Source: Apostichopus japonicus (taxonomy: Eukaryota; Echinodermata; Holothuroidea; Aspidochirotida; Stichopodidae). From it: a stretch of DNA of 64,000 nucleotides. The stretch is taken from contig NC_092571.1 of NCBI RefSeq assembly GCF_037975245.1, positions 15,497,917 through 15,561,916 of the forward strand, read 5' to 3'. Both the position numbers and the translations under genes were made by a program. This document shows, one piece after another, positions 9,729-20,039 of the stretch. A model generated the notes under the pieces. The model saw only the letters and a list, made by a program, of their open reading frames with translations. It searched no databases and was not told where the DNA came from. Position 1 is the first letter of the stretch; each line of letters opens with the position of its first letter.

Positions 9729-12700
9729 CTGCAGTAACAGAAAGAACACAATGTCACTTGACAGTTGAATGAACTTCATGAAACTTCATGAAATTATTTT
9801 TTATTTTTTTTCATCAGTATTCTTAAAATATATCAACTATTTAAAAAAAAATAATTAAAACTTGACAAATTGTTGATATATTGGAGCAAGTTTTTAAATA
9901 TTGAAAATATTTTAGCACTTTAAAGTTTGACAAAACTCACAACTGCGAGGGTTTATCACTCAGAGAGAATAAATGAGTGATTACCTATTGTTTCAAGTTC
10001 AATTCTAACTGAGGAGGTTTATATTATTATGAAATACATTCAAAGTATACTGAACGTGTTCTATATTATTACCTTAAATACATACATACCTAGAATAATT
10101 TCTAGACAACTCACAAAAATGAATATTCAATTTAAGTAATATATTCAATATAACTTATCAAACCAAAATTCTTAAAGTTTCAATATCCTACTCTAAACTT
10201 ATCTGACAAACTTTTCTTTACATCTACAACTTCCAAGATCATGTCATTCTACAATCAAAAGTTTTGATGACAATATGGTAGTTGTTGTTTTTTCTTTTAG
10301 CTTCTCTTTATATTTTCCTATCTGAATTCTCTTTTTTCTTAAATTTACCTTAAGTTCATCCTGGGAAGCTATTCCATCTTTGTTTCTACAATCACAAGTT
10401 TTGATGTAATCTGGTTGTTTTTTGTTTTTATTCCTCCTCTTTTTTTTATTTTTCCTCTCTAAATTCTCTTGTTTCTTAAACTTACCTTGAGTTCTTCCTG
10501 GGAAGCTATTCCATCTTTGTTCATGTCTATTCTCGTCTCAAACTCTTCTCTCCTTCCCCTAATCCATTCGTCCTCTTTCTCCATCTTCAAAAGGTCTTCT
10601 TCTTTACTGATGGGAACAGACACAAACTCGGCCAACGTCAGCTTCTTGTCCCCGTTTTGATCTGTAAAAATGAATGAAAATCCACAAGAATATTGTTTTC
10701 ATTTCACTTTTTTGTAACTGTTCAGCAGAGAGGGACTGTCTAGGAAAGACAACAGACCACGATACTAGTTCTTGACAAGATAGCGTACTAGGGGGTTTGT
10801 TCACCTGGGTTGATCAATGTATCAGTCGTCTCTGATCCTACCCACCTAATTGGTGGAGTACTTCTTCCACTATGGGTGAGAGTTAATATCTTGTTGATTC
10901 TGAGACTCTTGGTTGATCAATGTATCAGTCTGCTCTGATTATACTCACCTAATTCATGAAGTACTTCCTCCACTACTATGTTCAGCATCCTCTCGCTATG
11001 CTCGGGATGCATGAAGGAGACAAACTCCTCCGAATTGAGGGCATCATCGCCGTCTTCATCAGCCGTCTCCCATCGGTCTCTGTAAATAGCGTTATCCTCT
11101 GTTGGAGAGAGAATAAAACGGAGAAATGGGGGAACGATTTAGTGTGTGGATAGTGAGTATGCTTACGATGCTAATCTGACGTCACAATCCATCACATCAC
11201 AGTTCCTGTTTTACTTGTTAATCAAAGGATTGGTATTTGTGAACATTGGTGACATTACTGGACTTACTGCAAGCCTCTCTTACCTGTCTTGACTACTCTG
11301 TTGTACTTTCCCCCATCTTCTTATTGTAACTTATTAACTGGTAACTGATGCACCACCCCCCCCCCCCTCCCGTCGCCCATCAATTGATCCACATCTGGGT
11401 CACCGTCAATGTCCACTTTCTTCCAAATTTACACTTACACAGGCAACAGCCCGTTACCGGTGATTGATTTCCACTGTAACTGTTTATTGTTGAACGTTGT
11501 AGAAACACGGGTAACATTACACGATACTGTTCAGTCTGTTACGAACCTTCGTCGGAAAGTCGTGAAAAAACAGGGGTAAACATTACACGATACGGAACGG
11601 TCTGTTAATACGTACCTTCGTCGTGCTCCTGTAAGACCTGTTTCCCTTTCTTGAATTTCTCTATTTTATTTTTGCTGTATCCCCTCTGCTTCAGGAACTG
11701 TATTGTATACTCATCCCAAGTCAGCTTACCTGACAGAAAGAAAAAGCAAGCAACAGATGAATTCGAAGCCTAGTTTCTGAAAAGTGCCAGTGATTTCACT
11801 GGGTTGTTTAATGTTCATCAAGAGACAGAATGTGCACCATTCATATGTTCGATATAACAGTTACCTTGATCTGAGATCAATCAGATCAGTTTTAATCTGG
11901 GGTTGCAGGAAACATGATCAATCTCACAATTCTGCCGAGGATACAAAGCAAATTATGGCATTTGGCAGCCTTGTCATATTGTGAGTAGGTTTACCATTCC
12001 CCCCTCCCTCTCCCCCCCCCCCACAACACCACCACCAGCACTTGCCAGTGCAGCTATTAACTCACCATCTGAATCTGTGTCTACTTTAGGGAAGACTGTT
12101 TTACTTGCTTCAACTGCCTCTCTGAAATGTTCCTTGGTTTTAAGAGTTATCCAATCGATAAGTTCTTTCAGAGAAAGACGGGCATCTCCATCTGTGTCAA
12201 CTCTATAACAAAACAATTTGAAAAACCTGTTAGCATTGTTTAAAGGATCATATAATAATAATCATCATAATCAGCAGCTAGGTTTAATGCGCTTTAGCGA
12301 CCACCAATGCAGGAGAAACCCGCAATGGCTTATGGATTACAACTTACACATCCGGTGGCTTCCAATTCAACATTTTAACACAAATTTGGAATCTTTTCAA
12401 TTTAGGAAGTCATTTCAGATAGGAAAACCGTAGATTGCTCTTGGATAAAAGACCCACCCTACTATTACCCAGCGGGCCAGCCGGGTATCGAACCGGAACC
12501 TCCCGATTGCTAAGCCTCATAGCTTTAAATGCCACCGCCGTTTATTCACTGGGCCACAGCACCGGCATATCATAACATAGACCTTCATTGGGGTGATGGT
12601 TTTAATAAGTTATCGATCGTTCGTTGTTAGGAAATGGTGTGATTTTTTAATACTTGTCACAGCTTCAATCACAGATGAATATTTCATTCTACTACTACAG

Positions 12701-13801
12701 ATGTTATGAATGCTTACAGTATAGTGTATGCTTGGTGTATTCTTGGTTCTACTAAAAAAATGATCTCAAACTTATCAATCTTTACAAAGTGCCCTCTTTG
12801 TTTTGTTTGACTTAATTACCGGAAGTCAACTCAAATCATTCTGGTGGCAACTATTTCAGCCCTCATGAGCAGACCAATTCTCCAAATTCTAAGATATATA
12901 TATTCATATATTGTATAGTTCTTGCAATTATTGCATCATTTCTATTGCCTACATTTCTACTGTCTTTTATGTCGATAGTTTTAAAACTAAACCACTCCAG
13001 TAAAAAAAAAAAAAAAAAATGGGCTTCCTTCTATTCTAAATTACTGATGTTTTGTGGTCTCTCACTAATCCCCTCCACTCCTAATATCACACTACAGTAT
13101 GTCTACAACAAAAGTAACCATCTGTTTCTTGTTTCCCCTCTCCCCCCCCCCCCCCCCATGTTACGTTCTTACCAATCTTCTAAATGTACCTTTTAATTTG
13201 GGTTGCCTCTGTAAAGTTTGCACAGAAAAGACTGGAATACTCACAGTTTAAATATCTCCATAAGTTTTTCCTTCCCAACTTCTTCGGGAATACTTTCAAA
13301 TTCGTCGTGGTCTGGTCCAAGGAAGAGCTCTTGTTCTATGTCTCCGTTTATTTTACCATTCCTTTCCAACCTGACTCCATCCCAATGCTCCGGCGGTTCC
13401 GCCTCAAATTTGACCATTTTTTCTTTTTTATCACCGTAACTTTCATAAACTGAGCTTTCTTCTTCTTCTTCATCCTCCTCCTCCTTTGTGTCACCTTCGT
13501 CCTTCTCCTTATCCTCCCCATCTGCCGTATCATTTTTATCTCCTGTATCGTTTTCATCTCCATCTCCATCCTTTTCTTTGGATATTTTTCCTGCTTTCTC
13601 AACCTCCTCTTCTAGTTCCTCCGGTGCATCTTGGTGCATTTGCACAGCGTTTGGGTCTTGTTCGTTTTCAACGTTTAAGATCGGTTCGCCCGAGTCGTCT
13701 TTGCGAGCACCAGGAGGAATGATTGCTTTTCCTGATACTAGAACACCCAGAAAACAGATGCAGACTCCAAGAAACATCCAACAAAATATAATCCTCTTCA
13801 T
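9552..13801 (-). CDS. SDF4: 45 kDa calcium-binding protein (Cab45/SDF4), complete
   Basis: Six exons (13801-13245, 12202-12066, 11729-11616, 11098-10949, 10661-10486, 9728-9552) join in frame to 436 residues. The protein starts with a signal peptide (MKRIIFCWMFLGVCICFLGV). Next comes a long acidic/Lys-rich stretch (about 60-140) and the Cab45-type block HWDGVRLERNGKING...ELFLG. Six EF-hand loops follow at about 188-199, 227-238, 283-294, 320-331, 365-376 and 401-412, each starting with Asp and ending with Glu. The C-terminus GSKVYNYARNVHDEF corresponds to the human ending with HEEF. Cab45 is a soluble Golgi-lumen calcium sensor that helps sort secretory cargo. At 436 residues it is longer than the 362 of human Cab45, mainly because of the acidic N-terminal stretch. 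HDEF is also reminiscent of the HDEL of reticulocalbins, but the internal sequence fits Cab45 better. Confidence 0.93.
10258..10518. repeat. Tandem duplication covering the 3' end of SDF4 exon 5
   Basis: Two copies about 137 bases apart. The upstream-coordinate copy includes the true exon end and donor at 10486. The other carries an exon-like 37 bases (10349-10385), with 16 consecutive bases of shared sequence (GGGAAGCTATTCCATC on the plus strand) and a weaker donor (GTAAAT on the minus strand). An AG (TTGTGATTGTAG) sits just before the exon-like part, but its reading frame from exon 5 hits TGA. Confidence 0.8.
10486..10661 (-). CDS. SDF4: SDF4 coding exon 5 (EF-hands 4 and 5)
   Basis: 176 bases between acceptor ATTTTTACAG and donor GTAAGT, ending in phase 0. 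It encodes the loops DQNGDKKLTLAE and DMNKDGIASQEE joined by a charged helix. Its 3' end is duplicated 137 bases downstream. Confidence 0.93.
10809..10985. repeat. Duplication of the 3' end of SDF4 exon 4 and following intron
   Basis: GGTTGATCAATGTATCAGTC occurs at about 10809 and again at about 10911. The following bases align past the donor (GTGGGT in the extra copy, GTGAGT in the real one) and into coding sequence. The extra copy (about 10846-10872) would read VEEVLHQL against VEEVLHEL in exon 4. It has no usable acceptor and an upstream in-frame TAA, so it is a relic, not an exon. Confidence 0.8.
10949..11098 (-). CDS. SDF4: SDF4 coding exon 4 (EF-hand 3)
   Basis: 150 bases between acceptor CTCCAACAG and donor GTGAGT. 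It encodes YRDRWETADEDGDDALNSEE, containing the EF-hand 3 loop, and FMHPEHSERMLNIVVEEVLH. The 3' end of this exon is duplicated about 103 bases downstream (see the separate repeat entry). Confidence 0.92.
11616..11729 (-). CDS. SDF4: SDF4 coding exon 3
   Basis: 114 bases between acceptor TTTCTGTCAG and donor GTACGT. It completes EF-hand 2 (GKLTWDEYTIQFL) and encodes the Lys-rich helix KQRGYSKNKIEKFKKGKQVL. It is too short to have been obvious as an isolated ORF; it was recovered from the flanking phases. Confidence 0.9.
12066..12202 (-). CDS. SDF4: SDF4 coding exon 2 (EF-hand 1 loop to EF-hand 2)
   Basis: The acceptor TTGTTATAG and donor GTGAGT flank 137 bases. It encodes the loop DTDGDARLSLKE, then LIDWITLKTKEHFREAVEAS and the start of the second loop DTDSD. 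Confidence 0.93.
12440..12572 (-). repeat. tRNA-derived SINE fragment
   Basis: On the minus strand a tRNA-like head is visible: an A-box-like TGTGGCCCAGTGAATAAACG, then about 45 bases later a B-box-like GGTTCCGGTTCGATACC. A non-tRNA body (GCTGGGTAATAGTAGGGTGG) follows. It lies inside SDF4 intron 1 in the sense of the gene. It does not fold as an intact tRNA gene. Confidence 0.65.
13245..13801 (-). CDS. SDF4: SDF4 coding exon 1
   Basis: It starts at ATG (13801-13799), with A at position -3, and ends before donor GTGAGT with a split codon (CT). It encodes the signal peptide, the acidic stretch and the start of EF-hand 1 (KEKLMEIFK). An acceptor-like CTATTCACAG about 80 bases upstream of the ATG suggests that a 5' untranslated exon lies further upstream. 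Confidence 0.9.
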
Positions 13802-14524
13802 TATTGCACATGTGAGAAGAGTTTCTTTGTGTGTGAGGTTTCAACTGCCCCTTCAACAAATCACTTCTGGTCCTTCAAAATCCTGTGAATAGTGAAACAA
13901 AGAAATTACTTTTTAAATCTCCACAGACAAGTCTCCCAGGACTGACTGTACATTTCTAATGACCGTGGCTGATTTTTGGCATTATTCACAAAATGTAACA
14001 GAACGAGCAACAAGGGGAATGATTTATGCAAACTGGGCACATTGCTAACATACAAATGCAAAGATGCATGACAATTTGTACACTGGTTTTGTGCACAAAC
14101 TGGAGTACTTAAAAGAGACAAACCTCAACTGAGAACATTAAAAAAAAGAGGCAGGCGTTGCAGACTAATTGCTAAAAAGAGGTCATTTTACGACCAAGGC
14201 AAGTTGATTACGTAATCTCAAGAAACTTTTTAATCATGTAGCGTGCTATAGCAGGAATCTATACAGCAGACCTTTAAGGGATGCTATATGGCAATTGAAC
14301 CAACAATAGGAAATACAGTATGTTATCACCACTAAGATATCTTTGTCAAATTAAACAGCAAAACTGTCAGTCCCAGAGAATGAAATTGATATTTCTGACA
14401 ATCTGAAATATTGATTGGAAATATTTCAAATTTGATTTTCATCAACTTTTTCTTTCATATCAGCAGTAACTCCTTTTTAAATAATGGACAAATTTGTGGT
14501 GCATATTAAATGAAATGAAATGAA

Positions 14525-14744
14525 AGATGTCCATCGCTGTATCGTTTGTATACTGTGCTGTGGGTATTGACCGCAGCTGTATGTACTGACTGTACACTAG
14601 TGTCTAATTACCGACGGTAGCAAGCTGTGTGTGTATTTTCTGGGATCGATGGTGATGTTTAACACTTCTGTCACACCTCATTCGAAACTAGGTCAAATTT
14701 CCAGCATTAGACGTTTCTTTTTGAGTGAGTCTTCACACCCTTAA
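14525..14744 (-). mobile_element. piggyBac-like MITE, truncated copy
   Basis: About 215 bases match the second half of the family described at 32335-32692 (TGTCTAATTACCGACGGTAG, TTTTCTGGGATCGATGGTG). It ends GTCTTCACACCC next to TTAA at 14741-14744. The other terminus is missing; the match starts at GATGTCCATCGCTG. The element has no coding direction; the strand given is relative. Confidence 0.75.
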
Positions 14745-15939
14745 AATAACGCAAACAATTTTGACAGGACTGATTTACCTCATCTATATTCACAGAGATT
14801 AACCAACTGACAAATAAGACTTCCCGACAGACAGTGACAAGTTGATTGACAGGCAATTTATATGGCAGAGAGTAATGGTGGAAACTAATGTTCCCTGTGA
14901 GTTGGCCAGTCATTCCTATTTTCATAGGCCATATGCCAAAGTTGGCTAAGTAAGGCCTAGGTGACGGTCAAGCCCTAAATAATTGGTTCCAATATTGGAA
15001 TTTGATTTAACACTTGCCTAGCCTAGTTGTAACTTGTACTATTGTAGTACTGCCACTGGTGGTATACTTGTTGTGAGACTGAGAGGCTAGATCTATACAA
15101 TGCAGCCTTTCATCATGCCTTCGCCTAGATGACATAGAATAAATTCAAACATAGCTAGGCCTAGGTGGGTATAAAAAACTTATAACTAGGTGGGTATAAA
15201 AGTAAGCCAAGCAGCACTAGCCTAGGCCTATTATCACTAGAACTAGTCCAGGCTACTGTGAAGTGTAAGTTCCACTATATTACTCATAGGCTAGGCCTAC
15301 GCTACGTCGGTACTGATGATAACAGTAGTTAGTAGTTTGGCCTTATCAACCAGATGGGACAAGAATGATTATAATCTGTCATGTTAAAGTCGTCATGCAC
15401 TTGTTTTTAACGGAGTATTTGATTTCTCCTACCTGCAAGGAAGATAACAATCAAAACGACACAAGTGGAAAGATGGTTTCAAGCTACATATCCTGAATGT
15501 GCGTGACGCTGGCACTTGATATAGATATAATTAGCCTTATATTGTGTTTGGTTTTGGCCACCAATTAAAGATGTTGTTACTAAGTATGGAACGCCCAAAT
15601 CTGTTTGCGACATAATATCTGATATAAACGGCTCCAACAAATGTTCAGAATTCCTGTAAGGTAATGACGTGCGCAAACCCCCCACCCCACTCCTCCCACA
15701 TACGTCCATCGTCAGTTTGATTTTTCTTACAATTCAAGACTGAACCTGTTAAAACTTTTGTGTAAATTCTAGATATGCCACAGAATGCAGTATTTGACAT
15801 CTAAATTGTTATTTTTCATTTTTGGGGAAGGACCACCATATCCCCCAACCCTTGGAGTCAGCTTCAACATGCAGTGAACTGCAAACTTTAAATATCTTGT
15901 TCCAAACAAAAGGTGTGGCTACTAGCAGGTACACAGATT

Positions 15940-16290
15940 TTAAAGGGTGTGAAGACTCGCGCAAAAAAAATTGTCTAATGCCGGTAATCTGACCTAGTTT
16001 CGAATGAGGTGTAACAGACGTGTTAGACACCACCATCGATCCCAGAAAATACGCACACAGCTTGCTACCTTCGGTAATTAGACACTAGTGTACAGACTGT
16101 ACATACAGCTGTGGTCAATACCCATACCACAATGTACAAACGATACTGCAATGGACATCTCAAGTCCAGCTAAAGATAACAAAGTATCACGTTTCATTAC
16201 TGTCTGCATTTTGACAAGCAGAAAACTTCACTTGCAAGCAACAGAGAGTTAACTTTTTCAGAGCGCGGCATGCGATTTGGGCGAGTCTCG
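15940..16290 (+). mobile_element. piggyBac-like MITE copy
   Basis: TTAA at 15940-15943 is followed by AGGGTGTGAAGACTCGCGC. The interior matches the other copies (reverse orientation to those at 14525 and 32335) through GTTAACTTTTTCAGAGCGCG. The far end is eroded (GGGCGAGTCTCGAGGG), with no clear second TTAA. Confidence 0.75.
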
Positions 16291-19200
16291 AGGGTGGTTG
16301 GAAATGTGGTATTTCAGTCCAAACATTTAGTATGCTTGCCTGACAGATCACACTACTTCACATTTGAAGCAAGTCTTTGAACCGATTACTTCTGTTACGA
16401 ACTTCATAAAGACAAATAAAACCCTGTCATCTAACGCTGCCACTTTAATCACTTTTGTCTATTTGAAAGATTTAAAATAATGTCTCACATTTAAAAATAC
16501 AAAGAGAAAATATTTTGACAGACTTTATGGTAAAGGAATTGCCAAAATGTTATTCTTGATATATTCATCTGCAACGAAGGCTCATTCTACATAGAGGTGG
16601 CATTAAAGTAATAAAATTTCCCAAGCTACCAAAAATAAAAAATAAACATACCCATGACACCCCAGTTATCCTACCCCCCTCCCACCCCCCCCCCCCCCCC
16701 CGCCCTCGGTTGCAGTGACAATTAATGGTCTGCATTGGCCCCAAATTTTTAGTTTGCCAAAAAATGATAAAGTTTTCAAAACTACTGTGTCGATGCTTCT
16801 GCATCTTCAGCTTAATTAAAGCCAATAATTAGTGTTAAATTAGACAATTAAATGTTTACAATGAGGAAAACCACTTTTATGATGGTAGTGAAATGTTTGC
16901 CACTCAAAAAGACATGATTTTGTCTAATCACAAGTAAATTCTTTCTCAGTACGAATTTGCACTGCCTTTGAAACTTACTGTACTAGTTACTGAGTAATAT
17001 GGGACACCTTTTCCTATCATCTTATCTTTTCACATCTGAACCGTTAGTTTGTGAAGCTAAATGCTGTCCACAGTTGATACCAACAGTTGCGTAATACTCT
17101 GAAGAGCACAGCTGTTTAGCCATATAATGACGTACACAGATAAGGAAAACGTCCTGTATACATATCTGCTGTAAGTTTAAAATGTTTCTCATGGGAGAAA
17201 GTCCCTAATGTCCATCATACTGTATGAATATGCAGGCCTGTCTTTTTGGAGAAAATAATAATCAGATATCAATTATCAAAATATTTTGACTTCTGTTGAG
17301 AGATAAGTGACAGCCTCGTTACATTGGATATTTGTGCAGTCAGGAATATTGTATGTGAAAGCATTGCGGACATACCATAAAAGTTATAAATTAACAACAG
17401 CATGACATGTCCTTAATACTTTACACTCCAAATACCCCATTCATGTTCTTTCACTGAACATCAACTAGCATTTATTCACCAACAAAGTAGTTTTCCAATC
17501 AGGAAGACAAAAGATGTTCGTTATATATATTTTGTTTCACTTTTAATTATCTTAGAGCCAAATGATACGCAGGAATAATAAACATGAACTGATTATGTGT
17601 ATTACGACTGATTCCCTTTATATTCCTAGCACTATATCGGTTACATACCATAGCCTACTCTAGTGAGCTACAAAGTTGCTGTTTAATGACATAGCGAAAT
17701 AAGGTTTGTACCTTCATCACTTACACTCTACAAACTATCAAAGGTATGATAAACAACCTTCAACTATATAGCTTCCAAAGTATTAGATATAGTGAGTAAC
17801 TTTAGGCCTGAATTGATCAAATTTAAGGTAAAATGCACCTTAGAGATTTTAAAGGAATTCTTACCAAAAACTCTTAACGCTGACAAGAAGTGAGATATGT
17901 GTTATATATATATCTTTTTTTTAAATACAGTGCATACAGTAAAAGGCAGACATAAATATGACAAGGGATATTGAATCACAACAAGTTCTGTAACTGTGGT
18001 GATTGAAAAATGTTTTGTTTTGTCATTTCGTCTGCAACTTTTCAGTTTAATACTAATAATAAGTCTGCAGTGCAATGAAATGAAAGTTCTTGTACGAGTA
18101 AAATAAATGAATTTGATTTTTCAATTTCGACACTTTGTCACACAGATGCTACATTTTTTCCTATCTATTTTAACGACATGTAAAAAAGCAAAAATTGGAA
18201 AGTGTTATAAGTGCTATTTAATTAATTGTAGTTGACTACATGAGCTAATGATCTGATTGTGCAGGGATGTTGGTATTGAGTAGCATCAAACATTTGAAGG
18301 AAAAAAAAAATTAGAAAAACAACTTTAAACCTGACTACACATTTTTCATTGTTTTCTTTAAAACATTTTTGACCAAGAAGTAGTGTCCTCCACTTTCCTT
18401 TCACCAAAAGTGATTCCTTTTTTTGATATCCCTTATCCCTTAAGTCATTTAACCACAATCAAGCACAACATGTGTGATAAAGATATTCACAGCAGTGTAG
18501 TTTAAAAAGAAAATATTATTTATTTATTGTTAACAGGTATATCAAAGCATTAGGAACACGAAAAAAGAGGTGTATTATTACCATACAGACCAGAGTAATC
18601 ACATTAGTCCATTACCATCTTTTTGAGCTTGTCTTTGGGTGAGCGCTTTGTGCAAAATCTTGTGATGGCAATGGGAGTTGCACCATTGGTCACCAATGTT
18701 GCTTCATTTAACAAGATTTACTCCTATGTACTTTGCTTAATATCAGACTTAGTCATACCATTATATCTTTTTCCTAACGCAGGACTCTTTCACTTGATAC
18801 AAACACTCATAGACCATGACGGCCAGGATGGGGCCCTGGGAACGTGATGTCACCCGGCCCACATTTTGGGACCCTTCCATAAAATGAGGACATATTTTTT
18901 GTTACCCCATATTTCTATGCTTTTTTTTTATCATACACCCTAATGGCTCCTGAGCTCTGGGGCTATAGATTCCCCTAAATCTCCCTCCCCCCGCACCCCC
19001 ACCCCTCCCTTTTTATCAGAACTGCACATAATATACTTTACTAATTACTACTTAGACGTTTCTCATCTTGCTCTTTATCCTCGTTACACAATAACAAGCA
19101 ATAGAACTTCCACATTGAGAAACTATGCATGATTTCACGAAGCCTCTATATCCGTTTACCGTCACCCAAAACCCAGACGGGTGAAAACCACAGCAAAAAA

Positions 19201-19647
19201 TCACAATGCATGCTCGTCACACGGTGACTTACAAGACAACACGTGCAGCATAAACGAAACTTCCTACAGTGAAAGAAATATGTGAGTACGTACGTAACTG
19301 CTGGACAAAACTGCTCTTTAAGGGTGATTACACCTCACAACAGAATGATTATGATTTTAATGCTATAATTGTTTTGGACCATGCAGTTGACCTCATTTTG
19401 ATACCTCTGAACATTTAACTATCACTAGGACAACGCGGAGATCCAAAGTCAAATTAACTTCATTGATGATTATAACTTTAATATTTGAAGGAGATGCGTG
19501 GAGAAAAAAAAGAAAAAAAAAAAGCAAGAAATAAAATCCACCTATGATAAATATGTCATTATACTTCATACATCTTTAAAATTATATCGTTTTTAATTAA
19601 ATATAAAAAACAGAAAAAATCAAATACCTGAGAATCTATAAATTCTC

Positions 19648-19653
19648 TTTATT
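19648..19653 (-). terminator. Candidate polyadenylation signal for UBE2J2
   Basis: AATAAA on the minus strand, about 155 bases after the UBE2J2 stop codon; a plausible distance but a common hexamer. Confidence 0.4.
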
Positions 19654-19805
19654 ACTTCCCCACAAAAATCCAAAGGGACATTGATCACTGCTTCATCTAC
19701 AAGATTCTTCAATGAAAGTAACAAAGGGATTCATTGTACTGTCTATCATTTCCCATTATATCTAAAGTCTCTCGAATCATCTTTCAGAAGGAAAAAACAT
19801 TCTCT

Positions 19806-20039
19806 TCATTCCGGTTGAGATATCGTTCGTAACACATACTTTACAGTCCATGCAAACGCTGCAAATCCAACGATAACTAGTACGTTTGTAAGAGTACCCC
19901 CGACGATCCCCTGCTGACGATCCCCAAAGTTGACGGCTCCCGTCTGTACGAGGGATCGGGAGACGTCGCCGACAGCGCCACCGCTTTCTGTGCTGGCCCG
20001 GAGCTCCTCTAACCTCTTGTTGACTTTCTTTCGAGCTTC
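19806..20039 (-). CDS. UBE2J2: UBE2J2 coding exon 4 (linker and tail anchor)
   Basis: 234 bases from acceptor TTTGTACTCACAG to TGA. It encodes a Lys/Arg-rich helix ([16 protein letters not shown]), a Ser/Gly-rich linker, and the transmembrane tail anchor. Confidence 0.93.
   Translation of the reverse strand, partial: EARKKVNKRLEELRASTESGGAVGDVSRSLVQTGAVNFGDRQQGIVGGTLTNVLVIVGFAAFAWTVKYVLRTISQPE

Larger units (their letters stand above)
13802..19805. other. Intergenic region upstream of SDF4 and downstream of UBE2J2
   Basis: Both flanking genes are on the minus strand. The SDF4 5' untranslated region begins just above 13801; a donor-like CTTGCAG|GTAGGA (minus strand, near 15434) could end a non-coding first exon. 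AGGCCTA motifs cluster at 14950-15310. Two piggyBac-like MITE copies are present. The rest (16300-19600) shows only poly-C and poly-A tracts and uninformative ORFs. No B3GALT6-like intronless gene was seen here. Confidence 0.55.

Noticed and set aside
12440-12572. tRNA gene
   Set aside because: Only A- and B-box-like sequences are present; the arms do not form an intact cloverleaf, so it was called a SINE fragment.
13486-13892. Plus-strand Ser/Pro-rich ORFs
   Set aside because: They are antisense shadows of the acidic GAA/GAT-rich SDF4 exon 1.
15809-16036. ORFs sharing [11 protein letters not shown] here and at 32573-32824
   Set aside because: The similarity is explained by the shared piggyBac-like MITE, not by a gene family.
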